Origin: Prevotellaceae bacterium
GTDB lineage: Bacteria > Bacteroidota > Bacteroidia > Bacteroidales > UBA932
Reading direction: 5' to 3'
DNA: 5,658 bases
Assembly (NCBI GenBank): GCA_031284065.1
Contig: JAITAP010000220.1
Coordinates: forward strand, 1-5,658
The notes under the pieces are model-generated. The model did not search any database, had not been told where the DNA came from, and was given only the letters and a program-made list of their open reading frames with translations. The position numbers and the translations under genes are program-made. Of this stretch, positions 1 to 5,127 are shown in pieces (within the stretch, counting starts at the first letter, position 1; every line of letters begins with the position of its first letter).

Positions 1-388
1 GCTAACGCTTTTTATGTAAAAATCTGCCGGACGCTACGCCCGACAGGTGATGCGGTTGTTTTGCTTGCTATTTATTCATAGGCAAAATGTATTATAAATT
101 GAGGGGACAAATGTACGTAAAAATTCCGTATGTGCAAGGTAAGTTTAGCGCCATTGTAAATTATAGAGTTGTAAAATTGGTTAATTTTTTTTGTTCCCCG
201 CCGCCATTCCATCCCCCCTGCCGTCATTCCTCGCTGCGCTCGGAATGACGGCAGGGGGGAATGGGAAAGCAAAGTTTTTAGGCGCTGATGGCAGAAGTTT
301 ACCCAAACTAAAAGGAAATTATACCAAAATCTCCCTGAAATTAAGAAATTTTATTACCCCTTTTCCTTGCTTCTGCACCAAAAACTCC
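1..388. other. Intergenic stretch without a supported gene
   Basis: No reading frame here looks like a real protein. The stretch is AT-rich and patchy. It has a weak imperfect hairpin at about 24-46 (three-base-pair blocks around a mismatch), the strong inverted repeat at 204-264, and then AT-rich sequence leading to the promoter at 366-396. Short open frames on both strands run through the inverted repeat, whose GC-rich arms lack stop codons, and are best read as by-products of it. The gene upstream of the window, if there is one, is not visible. Confidence 0.6.
204..264. repeat. Miniature inverted repeat with 18-bp perfect arms
   Basis: Positions 213-230 and 242-259 are perfect reverse complements (18 bp) around an 11-nt loop. 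After a 4-nt bulge (209-212) the pairing continues with 204-208 against 260-264. The core, TCATTCC, a GC-rich loop and GGAATGA, resembles short palindromic elements that I recall as widely scattered in bacterial genomes. It lies between no recognised genes and is not followed by a T tract in either direction, so a dispersed non-autonomous repeat is more likely than a terminator. No transposase is present in the window. Confidence 0.7.
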
Positions 389-396
389 TACCTTTG
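366..396 (+). promoter_or_regulatory. Bacteroidetes-type promoter, copy 1
   Basis: TACCTTTG at 389-396 matches the Bacteroidetes -7 consensus TAnnTTTG exactly. CTTG at 366-369 lies 19 nt upstream and fits the -33 element. Transcription would start near 402-406 and run toward the membrane-protein gene at 787, giving a long leader of about 380 nt. A nearly identical promoter occurs at 3673-3705, which strengthens the call. The consensus is established knowledge; use of this site is inferred. Confidence 0.7.
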
Positions 397-519
397 TCCG
401 CATAAGTTTTACAAAATAGCAGACGTTTATGCCAAAATATTTCCCTACCAATACCTTTTGGATGCGCACCGGCTCAGGCTCGGGAGTGTTTGCGTTAATG
501 CTTGAATTTACCCCCCCCC
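389..519 (+). repeat. Duplicated promoter-leader module, copy 1, ending in C9
   Basis: This segment aligns with 3698-3827. The first 17 bases, TACCTTTGTCCGCATAA, are identical, 36 of the first 43 bases match, and by hand count about 66 of 96 match without any gap over 389-484. TGCGCA (offset 74) and GCTCGG (offset 89) fall at the same distance from the promoter in both copies. Both end in a homopolymeric C tract, here C9 at 511-519. A hairpin at 432-461 (CCAAAA with TTTTGG, plus an inner TATT/AATA stem) is present only in this copy. An ATG at 429 opens a 123-codon frame, but the two copies differ too much in peptide sequence to support a conserved protein. Confidence 0.65.
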
Positions 520-576
520 GTCGCTATCATCTTGGTTTTCAATACGTTATAAATACGCGCACCGCGCAGGAGGCGC

Positions 577-616
577 CCGGCAGGGAAGTCAATGCGCCTG
601 CCGGTTTGCGCAGGCG
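577..616 (+). promoter_or_regulatory. Mutually exclusive leader hairpins
   Basis: CCGGCAGG (577-584) can pair perfectly with CCTGCCGG (597-604). An overlapping segment, CGCCTGC (595-601), can instead pair perfectly with GCAGGCG (610-616). The two stems share 597-601 and cannot form together. They lie inside the predicted leader RNA, upstream of the palindrome at 671-704. This resembles the competing stems of an attenuator or riboswitch, but no known ligand-binding family is recognised and GC-rich sequence can produce such pairs by chance. Confidence 0.35.
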
Positions 617-670
617 GCGGCAGATTTTCTTTGCAGCCGCGTTTTTTATCCCCACGTACACATCAACTTG

Positions 671-704
671 CAAAAAGTTTGCGGGACGTCCCGCAAACTT
701 TTTG
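671..704. terminator. Perfect 34-bp palindrome, probable bidirectional terminator
   Basis: Positions 671-687 are the exact reverse complement of 688-704. The arm reads A5, then GTTTGCGGGAC, then the mirror, so each strand shows a GC-rich stem preceded by A residues and followed by T residues. On the plus strand the T run continues, interrupted by G, to about 708. That is the form of a bidirectional intrinsic terminator. Its place is odd: about 300 nt after the promoter at 366-396 and 82 nt before the next gene, so it would either end a short RNA or gate entry into the operon. With no loop, cruciform extrusion or a dimeric protein-binding site is also possible. Confidence 0.55.
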
Positions 705-727
705 TTTTGCTCCCCCGTGCAGGTACT

Positions 728-765
728 GCCGCCGCAAGGCAGCTTTGCGAGGGTAGCGGCTTTTT
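728..765 (+). promoter_or_regulatory. Two-stem hairpin with T5 just before the first gene
   Basis: GCCGC (728-732) pairs with GCGGC (756-760), and inside it CGCAA (733-737) pairs with TTGCG (745-749). Five T residues follow at 761-765. The form is terminator-like, with a large inner bulge, and it ends 21 nt before the ATG at 787. It may be a second attenuation point or may affect translation start. No experiment or conserved family supports a choice. Confidence 0.35.
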
Positions 766-786
766 ACCGGTTTAATAAAAATTTGA

Positions 787-1437
787 ATGTTTATGGCTAA
801 ACACGCTCACAAAGAAACAACTCCACCGTCGGCCGGGCCGAAGAAAGCCGGAAAGCCTGCCGGAAAAAAGCGCCCGGTGGCTGCGCCTGCGCCTCCGCAA
901 AGCCCAAAACACCCCATGCTGCGCTGGCTTGGCGGCGCTTTTGGCTTCAAAAGCATGGCTTTGGCTGTCGTTGGCGGCTTGCTGTTCTACGGCGCGGCGC
1001 ACGACAACAGCGGCTACCAGTGGGTGTGGACTAACTTGCTGAAAGGAAACTGGGATTTTATACAGAAGCACCGCAAGGCTACGCTGGACGAACGCTACCA
1101 AATGAAGCTGGGGTTTGACTACGTGTTTTGCAGCTACGTCAGGGACAATACGCCGGAAGATGCCGTGATACTTTTTCCCCTGAAAAAGTACAATACGGAA
1201 AAGGGCGGCGACTACCAGCTGACCCGCGCTATCAACGTAAAGAACTGGGTAACTCACTTTGTGTACCCGCGCAAGGCGCTCTACAAGGACGAACAGGAAA
1301 CCAACCCGCGCTACCACGACGTTACCCACGTGGCGATTATAGCGGGGCACGGCTACGAGGATCTGGACTATCCGGTGCGGGAGCGGAGCTACTTTACCGT
1401 GCTGCCCAAAAAAGCGCAAACAGTGAATAGTGAATAA
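787..1437 (+). CDS. Single-pass membrane protein with periplasmic domain, function unknown
   Basis: The protein has 216 residues. The first 45 or so are rich in Lys, Pro and Ala and probably cytoplasmic. Residues 55-70 form one hydrophobic segment, and the rest is hydrophilic and probably periplasmic. Within it, ERYQMKLGFDYVF (102-114), NTPEDAVILFP (121-131), FVYPRKALY (158-166) and THVAIIAGHGY (180-190) resemble, as I recall, the soluble C-terminal part of some Bacteroidetes GT39-like membrane proteins. Here it stands alone with one anchor. The gene precedes the GT-C-like gene by 82 nt on the same strand, so a helper or sensor role for that enzyme is plausible but inferred. ATG at 793 (MAKHAHKE) is an equally good start; neither has a Shine-Dalgarno sequence. 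The last four residues, VNSE, and the stop are encoded by a heptamer repeat, so the original C-terminus may have been replaced. Confidence 0.8.
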   Translation: MFMAKHAHKETTPPSAGPKKAGKPAGKKRPVAAPAPPQSPKHPMLRWLGGAFGFKSMALAVVGGLLFYGAAHDNSGYQWVWTNLLKGNWDFIQKHRKATLDERYQMKLGFDYVFCSYVRDNTPEDAVILFPLKKYNTEKGGDYQLTRAINVKNWVTHFVYPRKALYKDEQETNPRYHDVTHVAIIAGHGYEDLDYPVRERSYFTVLPKKAQTVNSE

Positions 1438-1464
1438 TGAATAGTGAATAATGAATAATGAATA
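1423..1464 (+). repeat. Six tandem copies of the heptamer RTGAATA
   Basis: Units GTGAATA, GTGAATA, ATGAATA, GTGAATA, ATGAATA, ATGAATA run without interruption for 42 nt. Only the first base of each unit varies. The array covers the final codons and stop of the gene at 787-1437. Because 7 is not a multiple of 3, the array presents stop codons in all three plus-strand frames (TAA, TGA, TAG), so any frame entering it ends. Similar short tandem heptamers are known in several bacterial groups; copy number is expected to vary among strains. Confidence 0.9.
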
Positions 1465-1498
1465 GCTGCAAGGCGCGGCGAGGTCAGGCTTCGCAGCT
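1464..1498 (+). promoter_or_regulatory. Weak intercistronic hairpin
   Basis: AGCTGC (1464-1469) pairs with GCAGCT (1493-1498), extended by AAG (1470-1472) with CTT (1489-1491) across one unpaired C. The loop is about 16 nt and GC-rich. No T tract follows, so it is not a classical terminator. It sits between the first and second genes and might affect RNA stability or processing. Confidence 0.25.
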
Positions 1499-1519
1499 CT
1501 AACAACATCGGCAAAAAAA

Positions 1520-2911
1520 ATGATTTATTTCGGATTATCGACCACCATACTGCTCGGCATTTGTGTAGCCTTGAGCCTTTCGCAACGCCTGAAGCTGGCA
1601 GAAGTACTCGGGCTGGCTTTTCCGGTAGGGATAGGGCTGCAAACCTTTGCGATGATTTTTCTGGACGTGCTCAACATTCGGATAACGGCAACCCCTGTGC
1701 TTGCTGTTTCGTGGCTGACCATAGCTGGTCTGGCGGGCTTTCTCTACTTCCGGCGCGGCCGGCTTAAGGAATGGTGCCGCTATGTGAGCCGGTTTACCTG
1801 CCCCAAAGTAAGCTGGCTGTGGCTGCTTGCTCTGTTGGCCGCAGGAGTGGTGATGGTGATGAGCGTGGCTAAAACCATGTACTACCCCACTTTTGACACC
1901 GACAGCGTGAACGGCTTCAACTTAATAGGCAAGGTTGTAGCGCACGAGGGTACGCTAAAAAGTTGCAGCCTGTTTACCGACCCCAACCATTGGGAAATGC
2001 ACGGCCCCGCCTCCTACATGACATACGTGCCGCTCTCGCAGCTGGCGTACGCCTACGTGTATATGCTGGGCGCGGCCACGTCGAAAATCGTCAACGCGCT
2101 ATTTTTTATTTCGTTTGCGGTAGCATTTTACGGGGTAACAAGCCGGTTTGCAACGCACACCCTCACGGCGGTAGCAACATTCTTCACCCTCGTTACGCCC
2201 GAAATGCTGGCGTTCTCTTCCCTGTCGGGCACCAACTTTACGCACGCCGTTTACGCCTCGCTGGGCATTTTATTTTTCGTTGCGTGGTACTACAAAAAAA
2301 TTCCCTCGCTGCTCTGGGTATCGCTGCTACTGCTAATGCTCAACAGCTGGACGCGTACCGAAGGCGTTGCCTTTGTCGGCGCGGCGTGCTGCGTAATGCT
2401 GTGGCATGGCGTCAGAACCAAAACGTACAAAAAGTTGGCTCTGTTTGTCGGGTTGTCCCTCTTTCCCTTTGTGTTTTGGCAAATATTTTTGAAGGCATAT
2501 CACTTGGAGGCGCCGCTGGCGTTTATCCTGCACCCGTTTTGGGACAGCCACAAAATAGCCGTCATTGCGGAGGAAATGTGGAAGCTCTTCACATCCTTCA
2601 CCCTGTATGGCTTCACCTTTTTGTGGTTTCTGGTAGCCCTTTTGTCCAACGTGTGGGCGATAATCAAAAAGTACGACCACGCTGTTACCCTGCTGCTCAC
2701 GCTGCTGGCATGGATCTTTTACACCATTTTGGTTTATCAGGTAGATTACGTTTGGGATTCGCTGGAAGCCGTGATGCGCTCTTCCTACAAGCGGTTTCTG
2801 TTCTCGTTCGTGCCTCTGCTCTGGTTTTACGTAGCCGCAGGGTACAACGTGAGCTGGCTGTTTGGCAAGGTAGATAATTTTTTGTTCGGAATTAAAAGTA
2901 AAAAAAAATAG
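1520..2911 (+). CDS. Polytopic membrane protein, probable GT-C fold glycosyltransferase
   Basis: The 463-residue protein has about 12-13 hydrophobic segments, roughly at 3-20, 28-48, 58-76, 99-116, 185-208, 211-230, 243-257, 263-278, 283-297, 305-325, 358-378, 388-407 and 424-441. A long loop after the fourth segment begins YYPTFDTDSVNGF (121-133), with D126 and D128 where GT-C enzymes of the PMT/ArnT type keep catalytic acidic residues. WTRTEG (277-282) resembles the Arg/Glu motif common in such proteins, and SSYKRFLF (421-428) precedes the last segment. These enzymes take a sugar from a polyprenyl-phosphate donor on the outer face of the membrane; acceptor and sugar are unknown. The GT2 gene starts 7 nt after this stop, which fits donor synthesis coupled to use. 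The start is ATG after a run of eight A residues including its own. Coding is near certain; the GT-C assignment is moderate, and another polytopic glycan protein such as a polymerase is possible. Confidence 0.85.
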   Translation: MIYFGLSTTILLGICVALSLSQRLKLAEVLGLAFPVGIGLQTFAMIFLDVLNIRITATPVLAVSWLTIAGLAGFLYFRRGRLKEWCRYVSRFTCPKVSWLWLLALLAAGVVMVMSVAKTMYYPTFDTDSVNGFNLIGKVVAHEGTLKSCSLFTDPNHWEMHGPASYMTYVPLSQLAYAYVYMLGAATSKIVNALFFISFAVAFYGVTSRFATHTLTAVATFFTLVTPEMLAFSSLSGTNFTHAVYASLGILFFVAWYYKKIPSLLWVSLLLLMLNSWTRTEGVAFVGAACCVMLWHGVRTKTYKKLALFVGLSLFPFVFWQIFLKAYHLEAPLAFILHPFWDSHKIAVIAEEMWKLFTSFTLYGFTFLWFLVALLSNVWAIIKKYDHAVTLLLTLLAWIFYTILVYQVDYVWDSLEAVMRSSYKRFLFSFVPLLWFYVAAGYNVSWLFGKVDNFLFGIKSKKK

Positions 2912-2918
2912 CGCCACC

Positions 2919-3626
2919 GTGAAAACTCTCTCCATCATCATCCCCGCCTACAACGAAGAAAAAACCATCGCTACCGTGCTGCAAAAGGTGGCGGAGGTGA
3001 CGCTGGTAAACGGCATGAAGAAGGAAATTATTGTGGTCAACGACTGCTCGCGCGACAACACGGAGCAGCGGGTGAAAGATTACATCCGCTCTCATGCCGG
3101 AGAAAATATCAGCGAGGTTAGCCAAAGCACAAATCAGGGAAAAGGAGCGGCAATTCGCAGAGGGTTGCAGGCCGTAACCGGCAATTACGTGATTATACAG
3201 GACGCTGATACGGAGTATGCCCCGGAAGATTATAATGTTTTGCTGAAGCCATTTTTGGAGGAAAATTTGAAAGTAATATACGGTTCTCGCTTTTTAAACT
3301 CGCAAAACAAGCACTCGTACCGGTCGTTTTATTGGGGCGGTCGTCTGGTAACCGGCTTCGCCAATCTTTTATTCGCCCAGCATTTGACGGATGAGCCCAC
3401 GTGCTACAAGCTGTTTGAGGCTGATTTTCTGAAATCCATTCCGTTGCGGTGCAATGGATTTGAGTTCTGCCCGGAGGTAACGGCAAAAGTAGCAAAGCGT
3501 GGCGTTAAAATCAAAGAGGTAGCCATCAGGTACTACCCTCGTTCGGTTGAGGAGGGTAAAAAAATAAAGTGGATAGACGGCTTGGAGGCTCTCTGGACGC
3601 TGCTCAAATACCGCTTTGTTAGCTGA
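2919..3626 (+). CDS. GT2 glycosyltransferase, DPM1/polyprenyl-phosphate sugar synthase-like
   Basis: The 235-residue protein is a compact GT-A fold enzyme. It begins with SIIIPAYNEE (5-14), the GT2 nucleotide-binding strand. VVNDCSRDNT (39-48) holds the first acidic site, NQGKGAAIRRG (72-82) is typical of this subgroup, and DAD (95-97) is the metal-binding DXD motif. YGSRF (121-125), DEPTCYKLF (158-166) and FEFCPEVTAKVAKRG (181-195) follow, then YYPRSVEEGKKIKW (205-218). These motifs and the absence of C-terminal membrane segments match DPM1-like enzymes, which transfer a nucleotide-activated sugar to a polyprenyl phosphate at the cytoplasmic face. The sugar is not predictable. The start is GTG at 2919, 7 nt after the preceding stop and directly before the conserved KTLSIIIP, so translational coupling is likely. 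A broken partial copy lies at 4905-5055. Confidence 0.93.
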   Translation: MKTLSIIIPAYNEEKTIATVLQKVAEVTLVNGMKKEIIVVNDCSRDNTEQRVKDYIRSHAGENISEVSQSTNQGKGAAIRRGLQAVTGNYVIIQDADTEYAPEDYNVLLKPFLEENLKVIYGSRFLNSQNKHSYRSFYWGGRLVTGFANLLFAQHLTDEPTCYKLFEADFLKSIPLRCNGFEFCPEVTAKVAKRGVKIKEVAIRYYPRSVEEGKKIKWIDGLEALWTLLKYRFVS

Positions 3627-3672
3627 AATGTGAATTTTTTAACTTATGTTTATATATTTTTCACTCGTCAAG

Positions 3673-3705
3673 ATTGCGTTTTGTAAGCAATTATCCATAC
3701 CTTTG
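3673..3705 (+). promoter_or_regulatory. Bacteroidetes-type promoter, copy 2
   Basis: TACCTTTG at 3698-3705 matches TAnnTTTG exactly, and ATTG at 3673-3676 lies 21 nt upstream as a -33 element. Transcription would start near 3711-3715 and reach the methyltransferase gene at 4124 after about 410 nt. The -7 region and the following bases are nearly identical to 389-431, whereas the sequence upstream of the -7 element shows little similarity, so the duplicated unit seems to begin close to the -7 box. Confidence 0.7.
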
Positions 3706-3827
3706 TCCGCATAACTTTTACAGAACAGCTAACGCTAATGGAAAAATACATCCATATCCCTGCTTCTCCGGTGCGCATTACCCTGTGCTCGGTCATGCTT
3801 TCTTTGGCATGTAAAATCCCCCCCCCC
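3698..3827 (+). repeat. Duplicated promoter-leader module, copy 2, ending in C10
   Basis: This is the partner of 389-519. TGCGCA at 3772 and GCTCGG at 3787 lie at the same offsets from the promoter (74 and 89) as in copy 1, and the C tract at 3818-3827 is ten bases long and starts 120 nt after TACC, against 122 in copy 1. Similarity fades after the C tract. An ATG at 3738 corresponds exactly to ATG 429, but only about 5 of the first 19 encoded residues agree, so conservation appears to act on DNA or RNA rather than on a peptide. Confidence 0.65.
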
Positions 3828-4050
3828 ATACGCAATTGGCTGATTATCAGCAAGTTGCTCAATTTGCTTATATTCTTACGCGTAATACCTCCCATCCCTT
3901 CCGGAATTTTGCAAAGGCTTCCGTATTTTCTGCCTGTAGAGGCCTTGATATTTCCCCAAAAATACTCCATCTACGGAAAATTCTTTCCTGTCGGCATACT
4001 TTCTGCTTGCAGCGACAAAAAAACCACCATATACCATGCCGCAAAAGCGG

Positions 4051-4080
4051 CAAAGGTAAAATCGACGGGCAGCATGCAAA
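4051..4080 (-). promoter_or_regulatory. Candidate minus-strand Bacteroidetes promoter
   Basis: Read on the minus strand, TTTG (4080-4077) is followed after 18 nt by TACCTTTG (4058-4051), close to the consensus spacing. Transcription would start near 4044 and run toward 3668, opposite to the promoter at 3673-3705. No convincing gene is served; the nearest minus-strand frame (3970 to 3668, 100 codons) has no recognisable domain. An antisense RNA over the leader, or a chance match, are the alternatives. Confidence 0.35.
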
Positions 4081-4123
4081 GCCGGAAATACAAAGATGTT
4101 TTTAACTAATATTGTATATTGAC

Positions 4124-4831
4124 ATGAATGAATTTCATTACTCCGGAACCAACACGTTGGAGGTAATGGCAAACGCCAAGCGGTACAACGCATTTCTCGA
4201 AAAGCTAATTGTCAAGCATATCCCCGCCTCCGGCAAGGTATTGGATATAGGCGCCGGTATCGGCACGTTTGCGCAAAAGATGAGATCAAAAGGCTACAAT
4301 GTTTGCTGCATTGAGCCGGACGACGCACAAGGCAAGCAGTTAGAAGCAGCGGGGCTACCCGTAAGCGCCTCCGTAGAAGACATGGCGGACAGCTCCGTAG
4401 ATTACATCTACTCGCTCAACGTGCTTGAGCATATAGAAGACGACGCGGAGGCGCTGGCGCAGTGGGCGAAAAAGCTGAAACCGGAGGGAAAAATTTTGGT
4501 ATATGTTCCCGCGTTTAACGTACTCTACTCTTCGCACGACAAAGCCATAGGGCATTACAGAAGATACCGGAAGAAAACGCTTGCCGGCTGTTTTGCCAAT
4601 GCCGGGCTGCGGATAGAAACCATAAGGTACGCCGACAGCGCCGGATTTTTCGTATCTCTGGTTTATAAGTGGGTAAACAGCAGCGGAAAGCTGAGCAGCG
4701 GCTCGGTAGCGCTTTTCGACAGGCTTATATTTCCCGTCAGCCGCCTGTGCGATTTCTTTTGCTCCGGCTTGTTTGGGAAAAATGTGTATGCCATAGGAAC
4801 GCCAAAGGTAGCGTCAAAAAAGGCGCAGTAA
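4124..4831 (+). CDS. Class I SAM-dependent methyltransferase, glycan-cluster type
   Basis: The protein has 235 residues from ATG 4124. An in-frame TTG at 4112 would add four residues, but the ATG is preferred because MNEFHYSG looks like a natural N-terminus. VLDIGAGIGTFA (39-50) is motif I, the glycine-rich SAM-binding loop, and E64 in IEPD is the acidic residue that normally contacts the ribose. SLNVLEHIEDD (97-107) corresponds to motif IV and LKPEGKILVYVPA (118-130) to the following strand. GHYRRYRKKTL (143-153) is typical of Methyltransf_23-like proteins near polysaccharide genes. The C-terminal part (about 172-220) is more hydrophobic and may touch the membrane. The acceptor is unknown: a sugar, a lipid-linked intermediate or a polyprenyl compound. 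It has its own candidate promoter far upstream and no clear terminator downstream. Confidence 0.93.
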   Translation: MNEFHYSGTNTLEVMANAKRYNAFLEKLIVKHIPASGKVLDIGAGIGTFAQKMRSKGYNVCCIEPDDAQGKQLEAAGLPVSASVEDMADSSVDYIYSLNVLEHIEDDAEALAQWAKKLKPEGKILVYVPAFNVLYSSHDKAIGHYRRYRKKTLAGCFANAGLRIETIRYADSAGFFVSLVYKWVNSSGKLSSGSVALFDRLIFPVSRLCDFFCSGLFGKNVYAIGTPKVASKKAQ

Positions 4832-4904
4832 TTGTGCCCTAACGGGAAATGGCAGCAAATTTGGCTCACCGAAAACTGCGGCACAGCCTACGTCAAAAGC
4901 AGCC

Positions 4905-5055
4905 ATGAAAACCCTTGTACGTTACTATTTCCGCCTGCAACGAAGAAAAAACCATCGCTACCGCGCTGCAAAAAGCGGCGGAGGTAGCGGCGAAAGATTA
5001 TATCCGCTCTCCTGCCGGAAAAAATACCAGCGTGTTTTTTTTTAATTTTGTATGA
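4905..5055 (+). pseudogene. Broken, internally deleted copy of a GT2 N-terminus
   Basis: ATG AAA ACC at 4905 begins a segment closely related to the start of the GT2 gene at 2919. Positions 4938-4963 equal 2951-2976 over 26 nt. One extra base near 4919 shifts the frame; after it, the frame reads TISACNEEKTIATALQKAAE, then VAAKDYIRSPAGKNTS, and stops at TGA 5053-5055. Compared with the intact protein, about 23 residues between AEV and KDYIRS are missing, in frame, including the NDCSRDNT acidic site. Homology ends near 5032, after which a run of nine T residues begins. The rest of the gene, including the DXD region, is absent. It is a remnant of a second GT2 gene or of a duplication, and it cannot make an active enzyme. 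Confidence 0.8.
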
Positions 5056-5072
5056 CTTTGTTGCAATGTGGG

Positions 5073-5092
5073 CACATTCCTAACGGAATGTG
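5073..5092. repeat. Short palindrome CACATTCC/GGAATGTG
   Basis: Arms 5073-5080 and 5085-5092 pair perfectly (8 bp) with a 4-nt loop, extendable by two G-T pairs. The core ATTCC...GGAAT is shared with the hairpin at 5128-5146, about 55 nt away, and loosely with the arms of the element at 204-264. Confidence 0.6.
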
Positions 5093-5127
5093 TTGCGCCG
5101 CGAACATTACCCTTTTCTACCGAGCGA

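Larger units (their letters stand above)
3627..4123. other. Intergenic region with opposing promoters and a leader copy
   Basis: This 497-nt gap holds a plus-strand promoter (3673-3705), a leader copy ending in C10 (3698-3827), a small hairpin GCCGC-AAAA-GCGGC (4038-4051) and a good minus-strand promoter match (4051-4080). Several open frames cross it on both strands, including 123 codons from ATG 3738 and a 100-codon minus frame (3668-3970), but none shows a recognisable domain or protein-like composition. No clear terminator follows the GT2 gene. The likely reading is a long 5' leader for the methyltransferase gene, possibly overlapped by an antisense transcript. Confidence 0.5.

Noticed and set aside
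429..800. 123-codon open frame before the first gene, considered as a gene
   Set aside because: It runs through the hairpins and the 34-bp palindrome, overlaps the better-supported gene at 787, has no protein-like domain, and its supposed partner at 3738 differs in peptide sequence.
772..1419. Long minus-strand open frame opposite the first gene
   Set aside because: It is almost exactly antisense to 787-1437 and has low-complexity Arg/Val-rich composition, as expected for the complement of a GC-rich coding frame.
1963..2877. Long plus-strand frame in another phase inside the GT-C-like gene
   Set aside because: It is entirely inside 1520-2911, lacks hydrophobic segments or motifs and has the Arg/Ala/Gly-rich composition of a shifted frame.
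3630..3664. GTGAA...TTCAC pair after the GT2 gene as a terminator
   Set aside because: The stem is only five base pairs, the loop is about 25 nt of AT-rich sequence, and there is no T tract after it.
3668..3970. 100-codon minus-strand frame downstream of a promoter-like site
   Set aside because: No domain is recognised and it lies opposite the duplicated leader; the promoter match alone is not enough to call a gene.
3738..4109. 123-codon open frame before the methyltransferase, considered as a membrane peptide
   Set aside because: It has hydrophobic stretches, but no recognisable family, a C10 tract inside, and more nucleotide than peptide similarity to the other leader, which argues against coding.
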